Assembly (NCBI RefSeq): GCF_900102895.1
Contig: NZ_FNGD01000017.1
Span: 1-64,000, forward strand
Source: Arthrobacter sp. ov407
GTDB lineage: Bacteria > Actinomycetota > Actinomycetes > Actinomycetales > Micrococcaceae
Reading direction: 5' to 3'
Length of the DNA stretch: 64,000 nt
Within the stretch, counting starts at the first letter, position 1. Each line of letters opens with the position of its first letter. Under the pieces are notes generated by a model. It was not told the origin of the DNA. It ran no database searches and was given only the letters and a program-made list of their open reading frames with translations. Shown one piece after another: positions 55,445 through 63,586 of this stretch. Position numbers and translations under genes: made by a program.

Positions 55445-56692
55445 ATGATCGTGACCGACCGCGCCAGCGTGTGGAAATTCCGGCTGCAACGGGGCTCGGC
55501 GCACGGCGGGCTCGCCCTGCTCTTTGTCCTGGCTGTCACTTTGATGGGTCCCGGCGTCGTGTGGGGCGACACCATCCAGTACATCAGAATCGCCGACGAG
55601 TTACAGGGCATCCCCTCGAACCAGGCGTGGCTGCACGCCTTCACAGAATTCTGCAAGAACCCCTCGATGCCGTACCAGGGGACGCTAGAGAACTGCATCA
55701 CAAAGACCGTTGCCGGCCGCGGCCCGGTGGTCGGCTGGGTTGATCGAAACCCCCAGTACCAGGCCATTTTCACCCCGAGGGTGGGATTCCCGCTCCTGTC
55801 GATTCCCTTCATGCGGCTCCTTGGCGAGCGGGAGGGAATGTGGGTGGTCGCGGTCGCCGGGACGGCCATCGCAGGCTTGCTCATCGCCCGGCTGGCCCGG
55901 CTGGCCGGGCTCAGCCTGGTGCCGTCCCTGCTGGTCCAGCTCGCCTTCTACGTGCTGCCCGCCAGCATCCCGCACGGTATTGCGCTGCTGGCAGAGGGCC
56001 CGACGCTGGCCTCCGCCCTGGTCATGGCCATCGGCTTGGCCCATGTGTTGCGGGGCTCGCGGGTACGAGGGACAGTACTGCTGATACTCGGTCTGGGATT
56101 GGTGTTCTTCTTCAAGTACTCCTCTGCGGTGCTGCTGTGCGTAAGCTTCCTGCTCGTCTGCGTCGGGCTGTTGATTTTCAAGACCTATCGCCGCTACAGC
56201 CAGATACGGTTGGCCATTGTTGTCTCGACGGTGCTGGTTGTGGCCTCGCTTGCCATCAATGCGCTGTTTGGCTTTCCGGGCCTCAACGAAAGCCTGCAGG
56301 ACACCTTCACCGACCACTTCCGGCACCCGCCCGTGGACGATCCGTTCAACCTGCTGATGGTGCTGGAAGTGGACTTCCTCTGGAGGTTCCTGGTGGACCT
56401 TCCCGCCAACGCGGCGTATCTCCTCGTTTTCGTGGCGGGCGTGTGGGGGTACGTCCGCGCAATGCGGGAGAGACTATTGCCCCCTGCCGGCTGGGCGGGT
56501 GTGGCGCTGTCCCTCTACGGGATCCTCAGCGTCGTCGGACACCCGGTGTACACGCAGGCAGACCGTCTGGGCTCCAGCCTCTGGGTCGGCGTCGCCATTG
56601 GCGTGGGACTCGGGGCCAGATCCGTGGCTGCCCGCATCAGGCTTCGCAAGAGGTCACCGCGGCACCTGGCAGCCAGCGGGACTGCCGCGTAG
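55445..56692 (+). CDS. polytopic membrane protein, GT-C-like
   Basis: A 415-aa membrane protein with about 9-10 TMs. After the first TM comes an extracytoplasmic loop with GVVWGDTIQYIRIADELQGI, a pattern seen in GT-C glycosyltransferases where an Asp early in the first loop is catalytic. I cannot name a family. It lies 109 nt after the acyltransferase and ends the rightward run. The start could be ATG 55445 or GTG/ATG further upstream. A terminator-like repeat follows. Confidence 0.6.
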   Translation: MIVTDRASVWKFRLQRGSAHGGLALLFVLAVTLMGPGVVWGDTIQYIRIADELQGIPSNQAWLHAFTEFCKNPSMPYQGTLENCITKTVAGRGPVVGWVDRNPQYQAIFTPRVGFPLLSIPFMRLLGEREGMWVVAVAGTAIAGLLIARLARLAGLSLVPSLLVQLAFYVLPASIPHGIALLAEGPTLASALVMAIGLAHVLRGSRVRGTVLLILGLGLVFFFKYSSAVLLCVSFLLVCVGLLIFKTYRRYSQIRLAIVVSTVLVVASLAINALFGFPGLNESLQDTFTDHFRHPPVDDPFNLLMVLEVDFLWRFLVDLPANAAYLLVFVAGVWGYVRAMRERLLPPAGWAGVALSLYGILSVVGHPVYTQADRLGSSLWVGVAIGVGLGARSVAARIRLRKRSPRHLAASGTAA

Positions 56693-56719
56693 CCTGCGGC
56701 GCACCCGTGGGATAGCAAT

Positions 56720-56752
56720 GGCCGGTGGGAAGTCCTGGACTTCCCACCGGCC
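56720..56752. terminator. bidirectional terminator-like inverted repeat
   Basis: Two 16-bp arms (56720-56735 and 56737-56752) that are exact reverse complements around one central base. It sits between the convergent GT-C-like gene and the lysozyme gene. Confidence 0.65.
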
Positions 56753-56792
56753 ACTGCTTCCGGCCCGGGATTTCGACCCCGGACATCTTCGC

Positions 56793-59159
56793 CTAGAAGT
56801 AGGCCACCTTGACTCCGGACGCGGTCCACGTCATGGTGCCGCCCTGGAAACGCACTGTCTTGTACCCGGCATAGGAGACTGCGGCCTGCGTGGGGTAGCC
56901 GAGCTTGCCCTTTTGCCAGCCGGCCAGGCGCCACTGGCTCATGTACGGCTCGTTCACCGCGTGGGCACCCGTCGCAGCCGTCCAGTAAATGTTGCCCCCG
57001 CTGAAGGGCTGGTAGCAGCCGCTTCCGTACAGGCCGCAGACGACGGAGCCCTTCGGGTATCCGATGCCGCGCTGCCAGCCGGCTTCACCCCAGCCGGTCC
57101 AGTAGGCGCCGGTCACGGCGTGTGCCCCCGTGGCTGTGCTCCAGTAGATGTTGCCGCGGGCGAAGGGCTGGTAGCAGCCGCCGTCGTAGAGGCCGCAGGT
57201 GACCGGCCCCGTCGGGTAGCCGATCTTCGGCTGGAACCCGGCGCTCCGCCAGCCCTTCCAGTATTCACCCGTGACGGCGTGGGCTCCGGTGGCGGAGCTC
57301 CAGTAGATGGTGCCGCCGGAGAACGTCTGGTAGCAGCCGCCGCCGTATTGCCCGCAAATTGCCTCGTTGGTGGGGTAGCCGATAGTCGTTTGGAATTTGA
57401 CCTCTTTCCATCCATTCCAGAAGGCGCCGGTGACGGCGTGGGCTCCGGTGGCGGCCGACTGGTAGATGTTGCCGTTGCTGAAGGCCTGGTAGCAGCCGCC
57501 GCCGTAGAGCCCGCAGGTCACGTCGTTGGTGGGGTACCCGATTTTCGTCTGCCAGCCGGCCCGTCCCCACGCGGCCCAGAAGTCGCCGGTCACGGCATGG
57601 GCGCCGGTAGAGGGGGACCAGTAGATGTTGCCGCGCGTGAATTCCTGGTAGCAGCCGCCGCCGTAGAGCCCACAACTCTCCATCGCCTTCGGATACCCGA
57701 TGCCGTCCTGCCATCCGGCGGCCTTCCAGGCGGCCATGTAGGAATTCTTCACGACAAACGTCCCCACGCCGGGGGTGCTGTAGGCGTTGCCGCCCTGGAA
57801 CGTCTGGTGGCACGTGGTCGTGGTGGTGGGGCAAATGGCGTCGCTGGTGGCGTACCCGATTCCTGTCTGCCACCCGGCCTTGCCCCAGGCGGTCCAGTAG
57901 GCGCCGGTGACCGGGTGCGCGCCCGTCGCCGAGGTCCAGTAGATGTTTCCGTTGGTGAACGCGCGGTAGCAGCCGTTGCCTACGAGCCCGCAGATCTCGG
58001 AGGTCGTCTTGGCTGCGCCCAGCGGCCCCGTTGCGCCGCCCGTGGCCAGCCATTTGGCGTCGATTGCACCGTTGGAGCCGACTGTTCCCCGGGAGAACGC
58101 CTGCAGCTGGGCCGTGGAGCCGTTCCAGACGTTTGAGTCCCCACCGTTGGCGAAGGGGCCGGTGCTGCTGAACTGCCAGATGCTGTAGGTGGACCAACTG
58201 GCGGGGATCGGACCGGCGTTGTTAGAGGCCGAGAGCGGATAGGAAGCCAGCCAGAGCGGGTTGTCGCCAAATCCGAGGGGGTTTCCGACGCAGTCCTTCC
58301 ACCAGTAGTAGCCGGTGTAGATCACCGGGAGCCGCCCCGTTAGCGCCTTCATGGTGTTGCTGAAGTCCTTTGCCCAGGCGGTCAAGGCCGCGCGGGACAT
58401 GTCGTAGCAGGCGTTGCCCTGGTTGAACCCGTTGATGATCTGGCCCGCGTACGGGTTGCCCTCGAAGTCGAGCACCGGCGGCATGGTGTAACCGTCGTTG
58501 GACCAGCCCCCGCCCTTTTGCACGAAGATCCTTGCCTGGTCGGCCCCGGACGACGCCGCCGGGTTGGCGAAGTGGTAGGCGCCCCGGATCATGCCGACGC
58601 CGCGGGAACCGGTGTACTGCGCGCCGAAGATCGAATTCGTGTAATAGTTCCCCTCGGTTGCCTTGACGTAGGCAAAGCGGGCGCCCAGGTTCCACTGTTG
58701 CTGCCAGTTAATCGAGGGCTGATGCTGGCTGACATCCATGCCCTTGACGCCGAACGTCGGCGTCCAGGTACCCTCCGTTGCCAGCGCCTCGGTGGTGGCT
58801 TTGAGTCCGGTGGCCGCGGCGGTGGCAGCCCGTCCGGCCTCGCCCATTTCCGCCCCGCCGGAGCGGGTGGCCGCCGCCATGGCAGCGCGGTACGCCTCGG
58901 ATGACCGGTCGACAGTCGCCGGGTCGGTGCTCGGGGACGGCGTAGCGGTGGCCGGGGACGGCGCCGGAGCGACGGCGGCCGGGGCCGGTGTGGGAGAGAC
59001 CGAGGGGGCCGGCGTCGCCGTCGTGGCCGCCTCGGGTGTGGGTTCGACGGCGCCCGCGGGTGTCACCAGTCCCGGACCGGCAATGAGGGCCGCGGCCAGA
59101 AGGACTGCTCCGGCCCGGCTGCCGAGAAGACTCAGATGTGGAATTTGGGTCCGTTTCAT
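56793..59159 (-). CDS. secreted GH25 lysozyme with LGFP-type repeats
   Basis: A 788-aa exported peptidoglycan hydrolase. It has a signal peptide (LLAAALIAGPGLVTPAGA), a Pro/Ala/Thr-rich linker, and a GH25 domain from about residue 135 to 355, with GMDVSQHQPSINWQQQ, YVKATEGNYYTNS and the DxE catalytic pair in PPVLDFEGNPYAGQ. Eight C-terminal repeats of about 53 residues follow, each with a GCY(Q)xFxxGNIYW core; the second has CHQTF and the last lacks the Cys. Such repeats are thought to anchor to the wall. It is divergent from tadA. Confidence 0.9.
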   Translation of the reverse strand: MKRTQIPHLSLLGSRAGAVLLAAALIAGPGLVTPAGAVEPTPEAATTATPAPSVSPTPAPAAVAPAPSPATATPSPSTDPATVDRSSEAYRAAMAAATRSGGAEMGEAGRAATAAATGLKATTEALATEGTWTPTFGVKGMDVSQHQPSINWQQQWNLGARFAYVKATEGNYYTNSIFGAQYTGSRGVGMIRGAYHFANPAASSGADQARIFVQKGGGWSNDGYTMPPVLDFEGNPYAGQIINGFNQGNACYDMSRAALTAWAKDFSNTMKALTGRLPVIYTGYYWWKDCVGNPLGFGDNPLWLASYPLSASNNAGPIPASWSTYSIWQFSSTGPFANGGDSNVWNGSTAQLQAFSRGTVGSNGAIDAKWLATGGATGPLGAAKTTSEICGLVGNGCYRAFTNGNIYWTSATGAHPVTGAYWTAWGKAGWQTGIGYATSDAICPTTTTTCHQTFQGGNAYSTPGVGTFVVKNSYMAAWKAAGWQDGIGYPKAMESCGLYGGGCYQEFTRGNIYWSPSTGAHAVTGDFWAAWGRAGWQTKIGYPTNDVTCGLYGGGCYQAFSNGNIYQSAATGAHAVTGAFWNGWKEVKFQTTIGYPTNEAICGQYGGGCYQTFSGGTIYWSSATGAHAVTGEYWKGWRSAGFQPKIGYPTGPVTCGLYDGGCYQPFARGNIYWSTATGAHAVTGAYWTGWGEAGWQRGIGYPKGSVVCGLYGSGCYQPFSGGNIYWTAATGAHAVNEPYMSQWRLAGWQKGKLGYPTQAAVSYAGYKTVRFQGGTMTWTASGVKVAYF
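56800..58020 (-). repeat. tandem LGFP coding repeats (about 160 bp each)
   Basis: Eight diverged copies within the GH25 gene, with paired Cys in most units. High similarity among units 3-7 suggests recent expansion or gene conversion. Confidence 0.8.
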
Positions 59160-59454
59160 TTGCCGCTCCGGAACAACACGCTCATGGCAGTGTCATAGTG
59201 ATCCCACACCCGGGTGCCATACAAGAGGCAACTGTCCGGGGTGTGAGAATGTCTGACTTGTCGCGCCCACCCTAACACCGCCTACTGGGGTGATCCAGAG
59301 TTTCTGGTGTTACTAGTGTGGCAATTGTTATGGATCGTGGTTCAGGTTTTCCACATACCGGCGGCTGCGCCCTTGTCCGGCAGGCCGGCCACCCTTAGCT
59401 TTAACCCAGTTGCACTGCCCCAGGGGGAGGGGTAGCGGTCATGTTGGGGGCACC
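59160..59454. promoter_or_regulatory. divergent intergenic region, lysozyme / tadA
   Basis: About 295 bp without a gene, between the divergent lysozyme and tadA genes; both promoters should be here. It is AT-richer around 59280-59350. I see no clear operator or RNA structure. Confidence 0.4.
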
Positions 59455-60399
59455 GTGGAAGCTGTGCGCATCGTCGAAGACGAAGTCCGTGAGTTGATCC
59501 GTCGCCGCGGGCTGGATCCACTGCGGCAGAGCGGTGAAGTCCGCCGCCTCGTGGAGGAGGCGATCAGCGACTACGACGAGCGGGCGCTGCTCGCACCGCT
59601 TCCGCCCATCGGCCCGCTGGACCATGCCCGGAGATTCGTCTTCGACGCCGTGGCGGGGTTTGGCGCGCTTCAGCCGCTCCTGGACGATCCGGGCATCGAG
59701 GAAATCTGGCTAAATTCGCCGAATGAGATCTACGTGGCGCGCAACGGCGAATCGGAACTGACCTCCGTGTCGCTGACGGATCAGCAGGTCCGGGACCTCG
59801 TGGAACGGATGCTGAAGAGCTCCGGCCGGCGGCTGGACATGTCCTCCCCTTTCGTGGACGCGGCGCTCCCGGACGGCTCACGCCTCCACGTGGTGATCCC
59901 GGATGTCACCCGGCGTCACTGGGCCATCAACATCCGCAAGTTCGTGGTGAAGGCGAGCCGGCTGGAACACCTGGTGGAGCTGGGAACGCTGACCCCGCAG
60001 GCGGCCAGGTTCCTCGGCGCGGCCGTCGCGAGCGGCCTGAACATCCTGGTCTCGGGCGCCACCCAGGCCGGCAAGACCACCATGCTCAACTGCCTGGCGG
60101 CGAGCATCGGCACCCGCGAGCGCGTCATTACGGTGGAAGAGATCTTCGAACTTCAGTTCCCGCTTCGCGACGTCGTGGGACTCCAGTGCCGGCAACCCAA
60201 TCTGGAGGGGCAGGGGGAGATTCCGCTGCGGCGGCTCGTCAAGGAGGCGTTGCGGATGCGACCGGATCGGCTGGTGGTCGGCGAGGTCAGGGAGGCTGAG
60301 AGCCTGGACATGCTCATCGCCTTGAATTCCGGTCTGCCCGATAGTCCTCAGGCACACTGCAAAATAGCGGCGGTTCGCTTTCAGCCTTCATGGAACTGA
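59455..60399 (+). pseudogene. tadA: TadA/CpaF secretion ATPase, truncated at the 3' end
   Basis: A CpaF/TadA-type ATPase of Flp/Tad pili, cut short. GTG 59455 follows TTGGGGGCACC and gives 314 aa. The N-terminal domain is DPGIEEIWLNSPNEIYVARN, Walker A GATQAGKTTMLNCLAASIG, the Asp box VEEIFELQFPL, and the Walker B region is RMRPDRLVVGEVREAESLDM. Family similarity stops after LIALNSGLP; homologues continue with GMCTIHANSA-like sequence, whereas here 19 unrelated residues lead to a stop. The break (about 60340) coincides with a fall in GC content. The ATPase core is probably non-functional. Confidence 0.85.
60330..60350. other. putative integration junction in tadA (attachment site side)
   Basis: The tadA reading frame matches its family up to GGTCTGCCCG (60331-60340) and is foreign after that. 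A serine recombinase lies 3.2 kb further on. The exact core cannot be set from one side. Confidence 0.5.
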
Positions 60400-60782
60400 C
60401 CTACCGTGATTGGGCGATCGGCAGGACCGCCGAACCATATTCCAACCCAAGCCGACATGGTCACGTCTGCGATGCCCGGTTGGGTGCGTGAGGTGCTGGA
60501 CGCCCGCTATCGGCGGCCTGCCGCCACGCCAGGGCCTGAAGCCACTGATTTTGCTGGCAGGCGTTCAGCGCGGCCGTCTCAACGCAAGCAGGGGGCCGAA
60601 AGGCGGGCGTAAGCGTCACCGCCGCCCAGGCTGTGATCACTCGGCGCGTCGGAACGATGGCGAGGCTAGGGGTTGCTTGATTTCCCCCATGACCCAGCCA
60701 GTGCCCAACCCGACGGTTAGGTCCGTCCCGCACCGGGGTGGACCTAACTACGTGCCGGCGGCAACAGTTACGAGCTCGCTCT
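60400..60782. other. no supported gene; element edge
   Basis: About 380 bp with a GC-rich first half. Short open frames are present (for example 60406-60612) but none has a recognisable domain or RBS. A hairpin (60716-60748) lies near its right part. Confidence 0.5.
60716..60748 (-). terminator. hairpin downstream of the island operon
   Basis: Arms GTTAGGTCC (60716-60724) and GGACCTAAC (60740-60748) with an inner CCC/GGG stem give about 14 bp. It is 35-67 nt past the stop of the leftward TM/coiled-coil gene. There is no T-run, so it could also be a recombination or protein site. Confidence 0.45.
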
Positions 60783-61727
60783 CTATTCGCCCGTTGAAAG
60801 GCTTGCTGAAAGGCTGCCTGAGCCGCTGAGGTTCACGTTCATCGTGCGGGCACTTTCAAGTCGCTGATACAACCTTTGCTGCAGTGGTTGAGCGACGTTG
60901 GTCCTCCAGTTGTGTTCTGGCTCCGGCTTAACTATTAGCCGGGACCCATCACGGCTGAACAACCTCAGATCAGAGTTGAACTTGTAAGTATCACACACGT
61001 TCATTCCAAGGTCGCGAACCCAAAGCGTGAGGTCAAAAAGCCAATTTTTGGGATCATTAATTTCGTCCTCCGTGGCCAACATGCCAGGCGTGATAACCCG
61101 AGTCCAGGTGAAGCCATTTTTTTCGTGCGGTGGGATTATTAGCGGAGTACCGGAGGGGACATCTACCTCTCCTCGCGCGGAATCAGTTATCTCTACTCGC
61201 GCGATCCTGTCGGACTTATTTTCAATCAACACTCTCAGCCGTACGCGGAATACAACCGTAGCAAGTTCGATTTCCTCAAAGTTCCTCGGAACGTCGAATG
61301 ACGACCACGATGTAGGCCATTCACCCCTTGCCGAAACTTCCTTCGTCTCGAGAAAGGAGCGGGGTTTCCCGACGGTGGCAAGTACAACAGGGATGAGGGC
61401 ATCCAGCTTAGATTCCTCATATCTCCTATAAGTTGCCTTCGCTTCCTCAACTTGGCGGTCCGCCGCCGCCTGGGCTGATTGGGCTTCTTTGCGAGCCACT
61501 TCCAGTGTTTCCCGAGCTATCTCAACCTGATGGTTCCCGTGGTCTTCCGCCGCCGCGGCCTGACCTCGTGTAACTTCCAGGGCATCAGCGGCTATCTCGA
61601 CCTGCCGGTGGGACGCCTGGGCTTGGTTCTTGGTGTAAATAGCCGCCCGCCGCGCGTAAAAGCCCGCCGCGAGGGCAGCCAAAACAGTCAGGATCGAGGT
61701 AACGGCTTGTATCCCCTCCGGTGTCAC
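60783..61727 (-). CDS. TM and coiled-coil protein of the island, unknown function
   Basis: A 314-aa protein with one N-terminal TM (residues 8-25, ILTVLAALAAGFYARRAAIY), a long charged coiled coil to about residue 110 with internal repeats (QVEIAADALEVTR, QVEIARETLEVARKEA), and a globular C-terminal domain with beta-type stretches (VVFRVRLRVLIENKSDRIAR). The tail is Ser/Gly-rich. It belongs to no family I can name. GTG 61727 overlaps the stop of the small upstream gene (GTGA) and has GAGAGGA before it. Codon use is less GC-rich than in the chromosome on the left. Confidence 0.75.
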   Translation of the reverse strand: MTPEGIQAVTSILTVLAALAAGFYARRAAIYTKNQAQASHRQVEIAADALEVTRGQAAAAEDHGNHQVEIARETLEVARKEAQSAQAAADRQVEEAKATYRRYEESKLDALIPVVLATVGKPRSFLETKEVSARGEWPTSWSSFDVPRNFEEIELATVVFRVRLRVLIENKSDRIARVEITDSARGEVDVPSGTPLIIPPHEKNGFTWTRVITPGMLATEDEINDPKNWLFDLTLWVRDLGMNVCDTYKFNSDLRLFSRDGSRLIVKPEPEHNWRTNVAQPLQQRLYQRLESARTMNVNLSGSGSLSASLSTGE

Positions 61728-62098
61728 GCTTTATCCTCTCGTCCGAGGTCCGTCGGCATCTCATCGCAGGTGATTACTGGATGCAGATGGCCCCCGACAA
61801 TTGGCGGTAAAATTGCAGTTATCGAGATTGGTGTAAATGCCGATTTAATATGGTCCCCCCATTGTGGTGATTCACTGCAGCAATCCGGCCAAGCGGCCCC
61901 GCTGACCGCAACCCGACCATATCGGGTCGGGAGCCGGCACCAAAAGCCTAATCGGTGTCGGCCTACTAGGCGGGCAGGAATAGCGACCCGACACTGGCAA
62001 CTCCGCCCAAGATCAGACCGCAAAGCAGAAGCAGGTACGGAAGCGCCACTTTTCAGGGCCGGGCCATCGCTCATGCACACTTCGGGATGACGAGTCAT
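61724..62098 (-). CDS. small Cys-containing protein of the island (hypothetical)
   Basis: A 124-aa open frame. Its ATG overlaps the stop of the HNH gene (ATGA), and its stop overlaps the GTG of the TM gene (GTGA). Overlaps of this kind at both ends are unlikely by chance, so it is probably translated. Composition is unusual: seven Cys (including CQC and a CC pair) and many Arg/Gly/Pro, and no domain is recognisable. If it is not a gene, this is a 367-bp gap. Confidence 0.45.
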   Translation of the reverse strand: MTRHPEVCMSDGPALKSGASVPASALRSDLGRSCQCRVAIPARLVGRHRLGFWCRLPTRYGRVAVSGAAWPDCCSESPQWGDHIKSAFTPISITAILPPIVGGHLHPVITCDEMPTDLGREDKA

Positions 62099-63417
62099 GT
62101 GTCAGGCTGAATCCGCCAAATCTTGTTGTCGCGGATCATGATGATTGTGGCCCTGGAGACCTCGAACTGCAGAGCCAGTCGCTTTACAGCTCCCCTCGGT
62201 GCAGGAAATTGGTCTCGTATTGCTCTGACCTCTGGCCAGGAGAGCTTGGCATTGAAGTGCTCTCCGGTGGCTGTTCTCGTCTTGCCATGCCGGACAGTGT
62301 CTTCACTGTTCTCAGCGGGGGTGACCCATCGGAGATTCGTGGGGATGTTGTTCTTGGGGTCACCGTCGATGTGGCCCACCCACATGCCGTCGCGCCGGAG
62401 TCCATGCCACGCTTCGCAAACCAAAAAGTGAACGCTGTACTTGCCGTGCCTTCCGCATTCAACAGCCAAATGTCCAAATTGGGTCGACCACGGCTTAAGG
62501 ATAGTTCCCCGCATTCCCCGGACCCTTCCGAGCGAGCTAACCCAGTAGCCTTCGAACCTGGTCTTCCGCCACTCTTCATTGGGGATCTCGTCATCGGGGT
62601 GAACGACGTTGGTGATCGCTGCACGCCGCGCCTGATGAAATGCAGATCGCGCAAGGCTGTCGTGAAGTGTAGTCATGGCGGAGGTTATTACTGACGGTTG
62701 AGTGGGTTTCGTTCGGCATCTTCCGTTCACGATGTCGGAGATATACCCGTAGCTGCTCCCAATCTCAGCGGCAATGAGCTTTCGAGGCACTCCATCGGCC
62801 ACCATCTGCCGGACTTGAGCTACGTCCTCGTCGGTGAATCTCGTTCGGTGGTGCGCTTCGCCGGTGGCGGCGTTGACCCGGTGTCGGGCAACCCTGTCTG
62901 CGGCGTTGTCAGCGAAGGTCCCCACCCGTAGGTGCGCCACATCAACGCAGATGGGGTTGTCGCAGGAATGAAGTATTTGCTGTTCTGGCGTCAAGACGCA
63001 GCCATACTCAATCATCCAAGCGGCGCGGTGGGCGCCGATCACCTTTCCATTGAAGCTGAAACCACCATATCCACCCCGACCAACTTTGCTTGCGGTCCAT
63101 TCCAAGCACCCGTTGTCAGACCGTTTAGTCTTGGAGTAGAACCGCTCACGGACGGTGGCGAAGGGATTCGGAACGGTCTGCGCCTGAACGAAGGCCCCGT
63201 CAGGCCTGGTCGCGGGCCAGTATGAGTCGATAGTTGCGCTGGCCTCTACGGCGTCGTTGCCGTCATCAGTTCCGTGTCGGCCGCGGAGGAGGTGTGACCC
63301 GATCGGAGGCGTCGTGTCTTCGAATGCTTCCTCCTTTTCGCTCGGAGGAAGCTCGAAAAGCGCCTCATCTTGGGGCATGAGAGCAAGGTACCACGCTTCT
63401 GAGAAAAAATCATGCAA
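62095..63417 (-). CDS. tandem HNH endonuclease-like protein (HNH-HTH, NUMOD4-HNH-HTH)
   Basis: A 440-aa protein (427 aa if ATG 63378 is used). First unit: HNH_3-type residues 120-175 with HSCDNPICVDVAHLRVGTFA, then a HTH at 195-235 (FTDEDVAQVRQMVADGVPRK to YGYISDIVNGR). Second unit: NUMOD4 region 280-310 (EEWRKTRFEGYWVSSLGRVR), HNH 325-370 (GHIDGDPKNNIPTNLRWVTP), HTH 392-437 (LSWPEVRAIRDQF to TIIMIRDNKIWRIQ). This is the layout of phage homing endonucleases, doubled. It leads the leftward operon. Confidence 0.8.
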   Translation of the reverse strand: MHDFFSEAWYLALMPQDEALFELPPSEKEEAFEDTTPPIGSHLLRGRHGTDDGNDAVEASATIDSYWPATRPDGAFVQAQTVPNPFATVRERFYSKTKRSDNGCLEWTASKVGRGGYGGFSFNGKVIGAHRAAWMIEYGCVLTPEQQILHSCDNPICVDVAHLRVGTFADNAADRVARHRVNAATGEAHHRTRFTDEDVAQVRQMVADGVPRKLIAAEIGSSYGYISDIVNGRCRTKPTQPSVITSAMTTLHDSLARSAFHQARRAAITNVVHPDDEIPNEEWRKTRFEGYWVSSLGRVRGMRGTILKPWSTQFGHLAVECGRHGKYSVHFLVCEAWHGLRRDGMWVGHIDGDPKNNIPTNLRWVTPAENSEDTVRHGKTRTATGEHFNAKLSWPEVRAIRDQFPAPRGAVKRLALQFEVSRATIIMIRDNKIWRIQPDT

Positions 63418-63586
63418 GGTAATTTACTTATTTACGTAAAGTGTGTAGACTCCACCCTCTTTTGAACTGCTTGAGGCAGTTCGAAAACAGTTTAGCCACT
63501 AGGCCGATGTGTCAGTTTCACACGTTGTGCCCGCATCGGTGGCCTTCCCGATAGACGCTCATGCACAGCCCGGATAATATGCGGCC
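63418..63586. promoter_or_regulatory. divergent promoter region with palindromes
   Basis: AT-rich region between the HNH operon and the recombinase. TTTACGTAAA (63431-63440) is a perfect 10-bp palindrome. An 11-bp inverted repeat with one wobble (63460-63470 and 63476-63486, loop TTGAG) lies beside it. These are likely operator or promoter elements for the divergent genes. Confidence 0.5.

Noticed and set aside
56800..58020. Repeat array considered as a CRISPR
   Set aside because: Units are about 160 bp, lie in frame in a secreted protein, and have no spacers.
60406..60829. Two short open frames at the edge of the island
   Set aside because: No domain, no RBS, and low-complexity sequence; noted as gene-free instead.
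61479..62090. Plus-strand 203-codon frame across the island operon
   Set aside because: It is antisense to two better-supported leftward genes and has no recognisable features.
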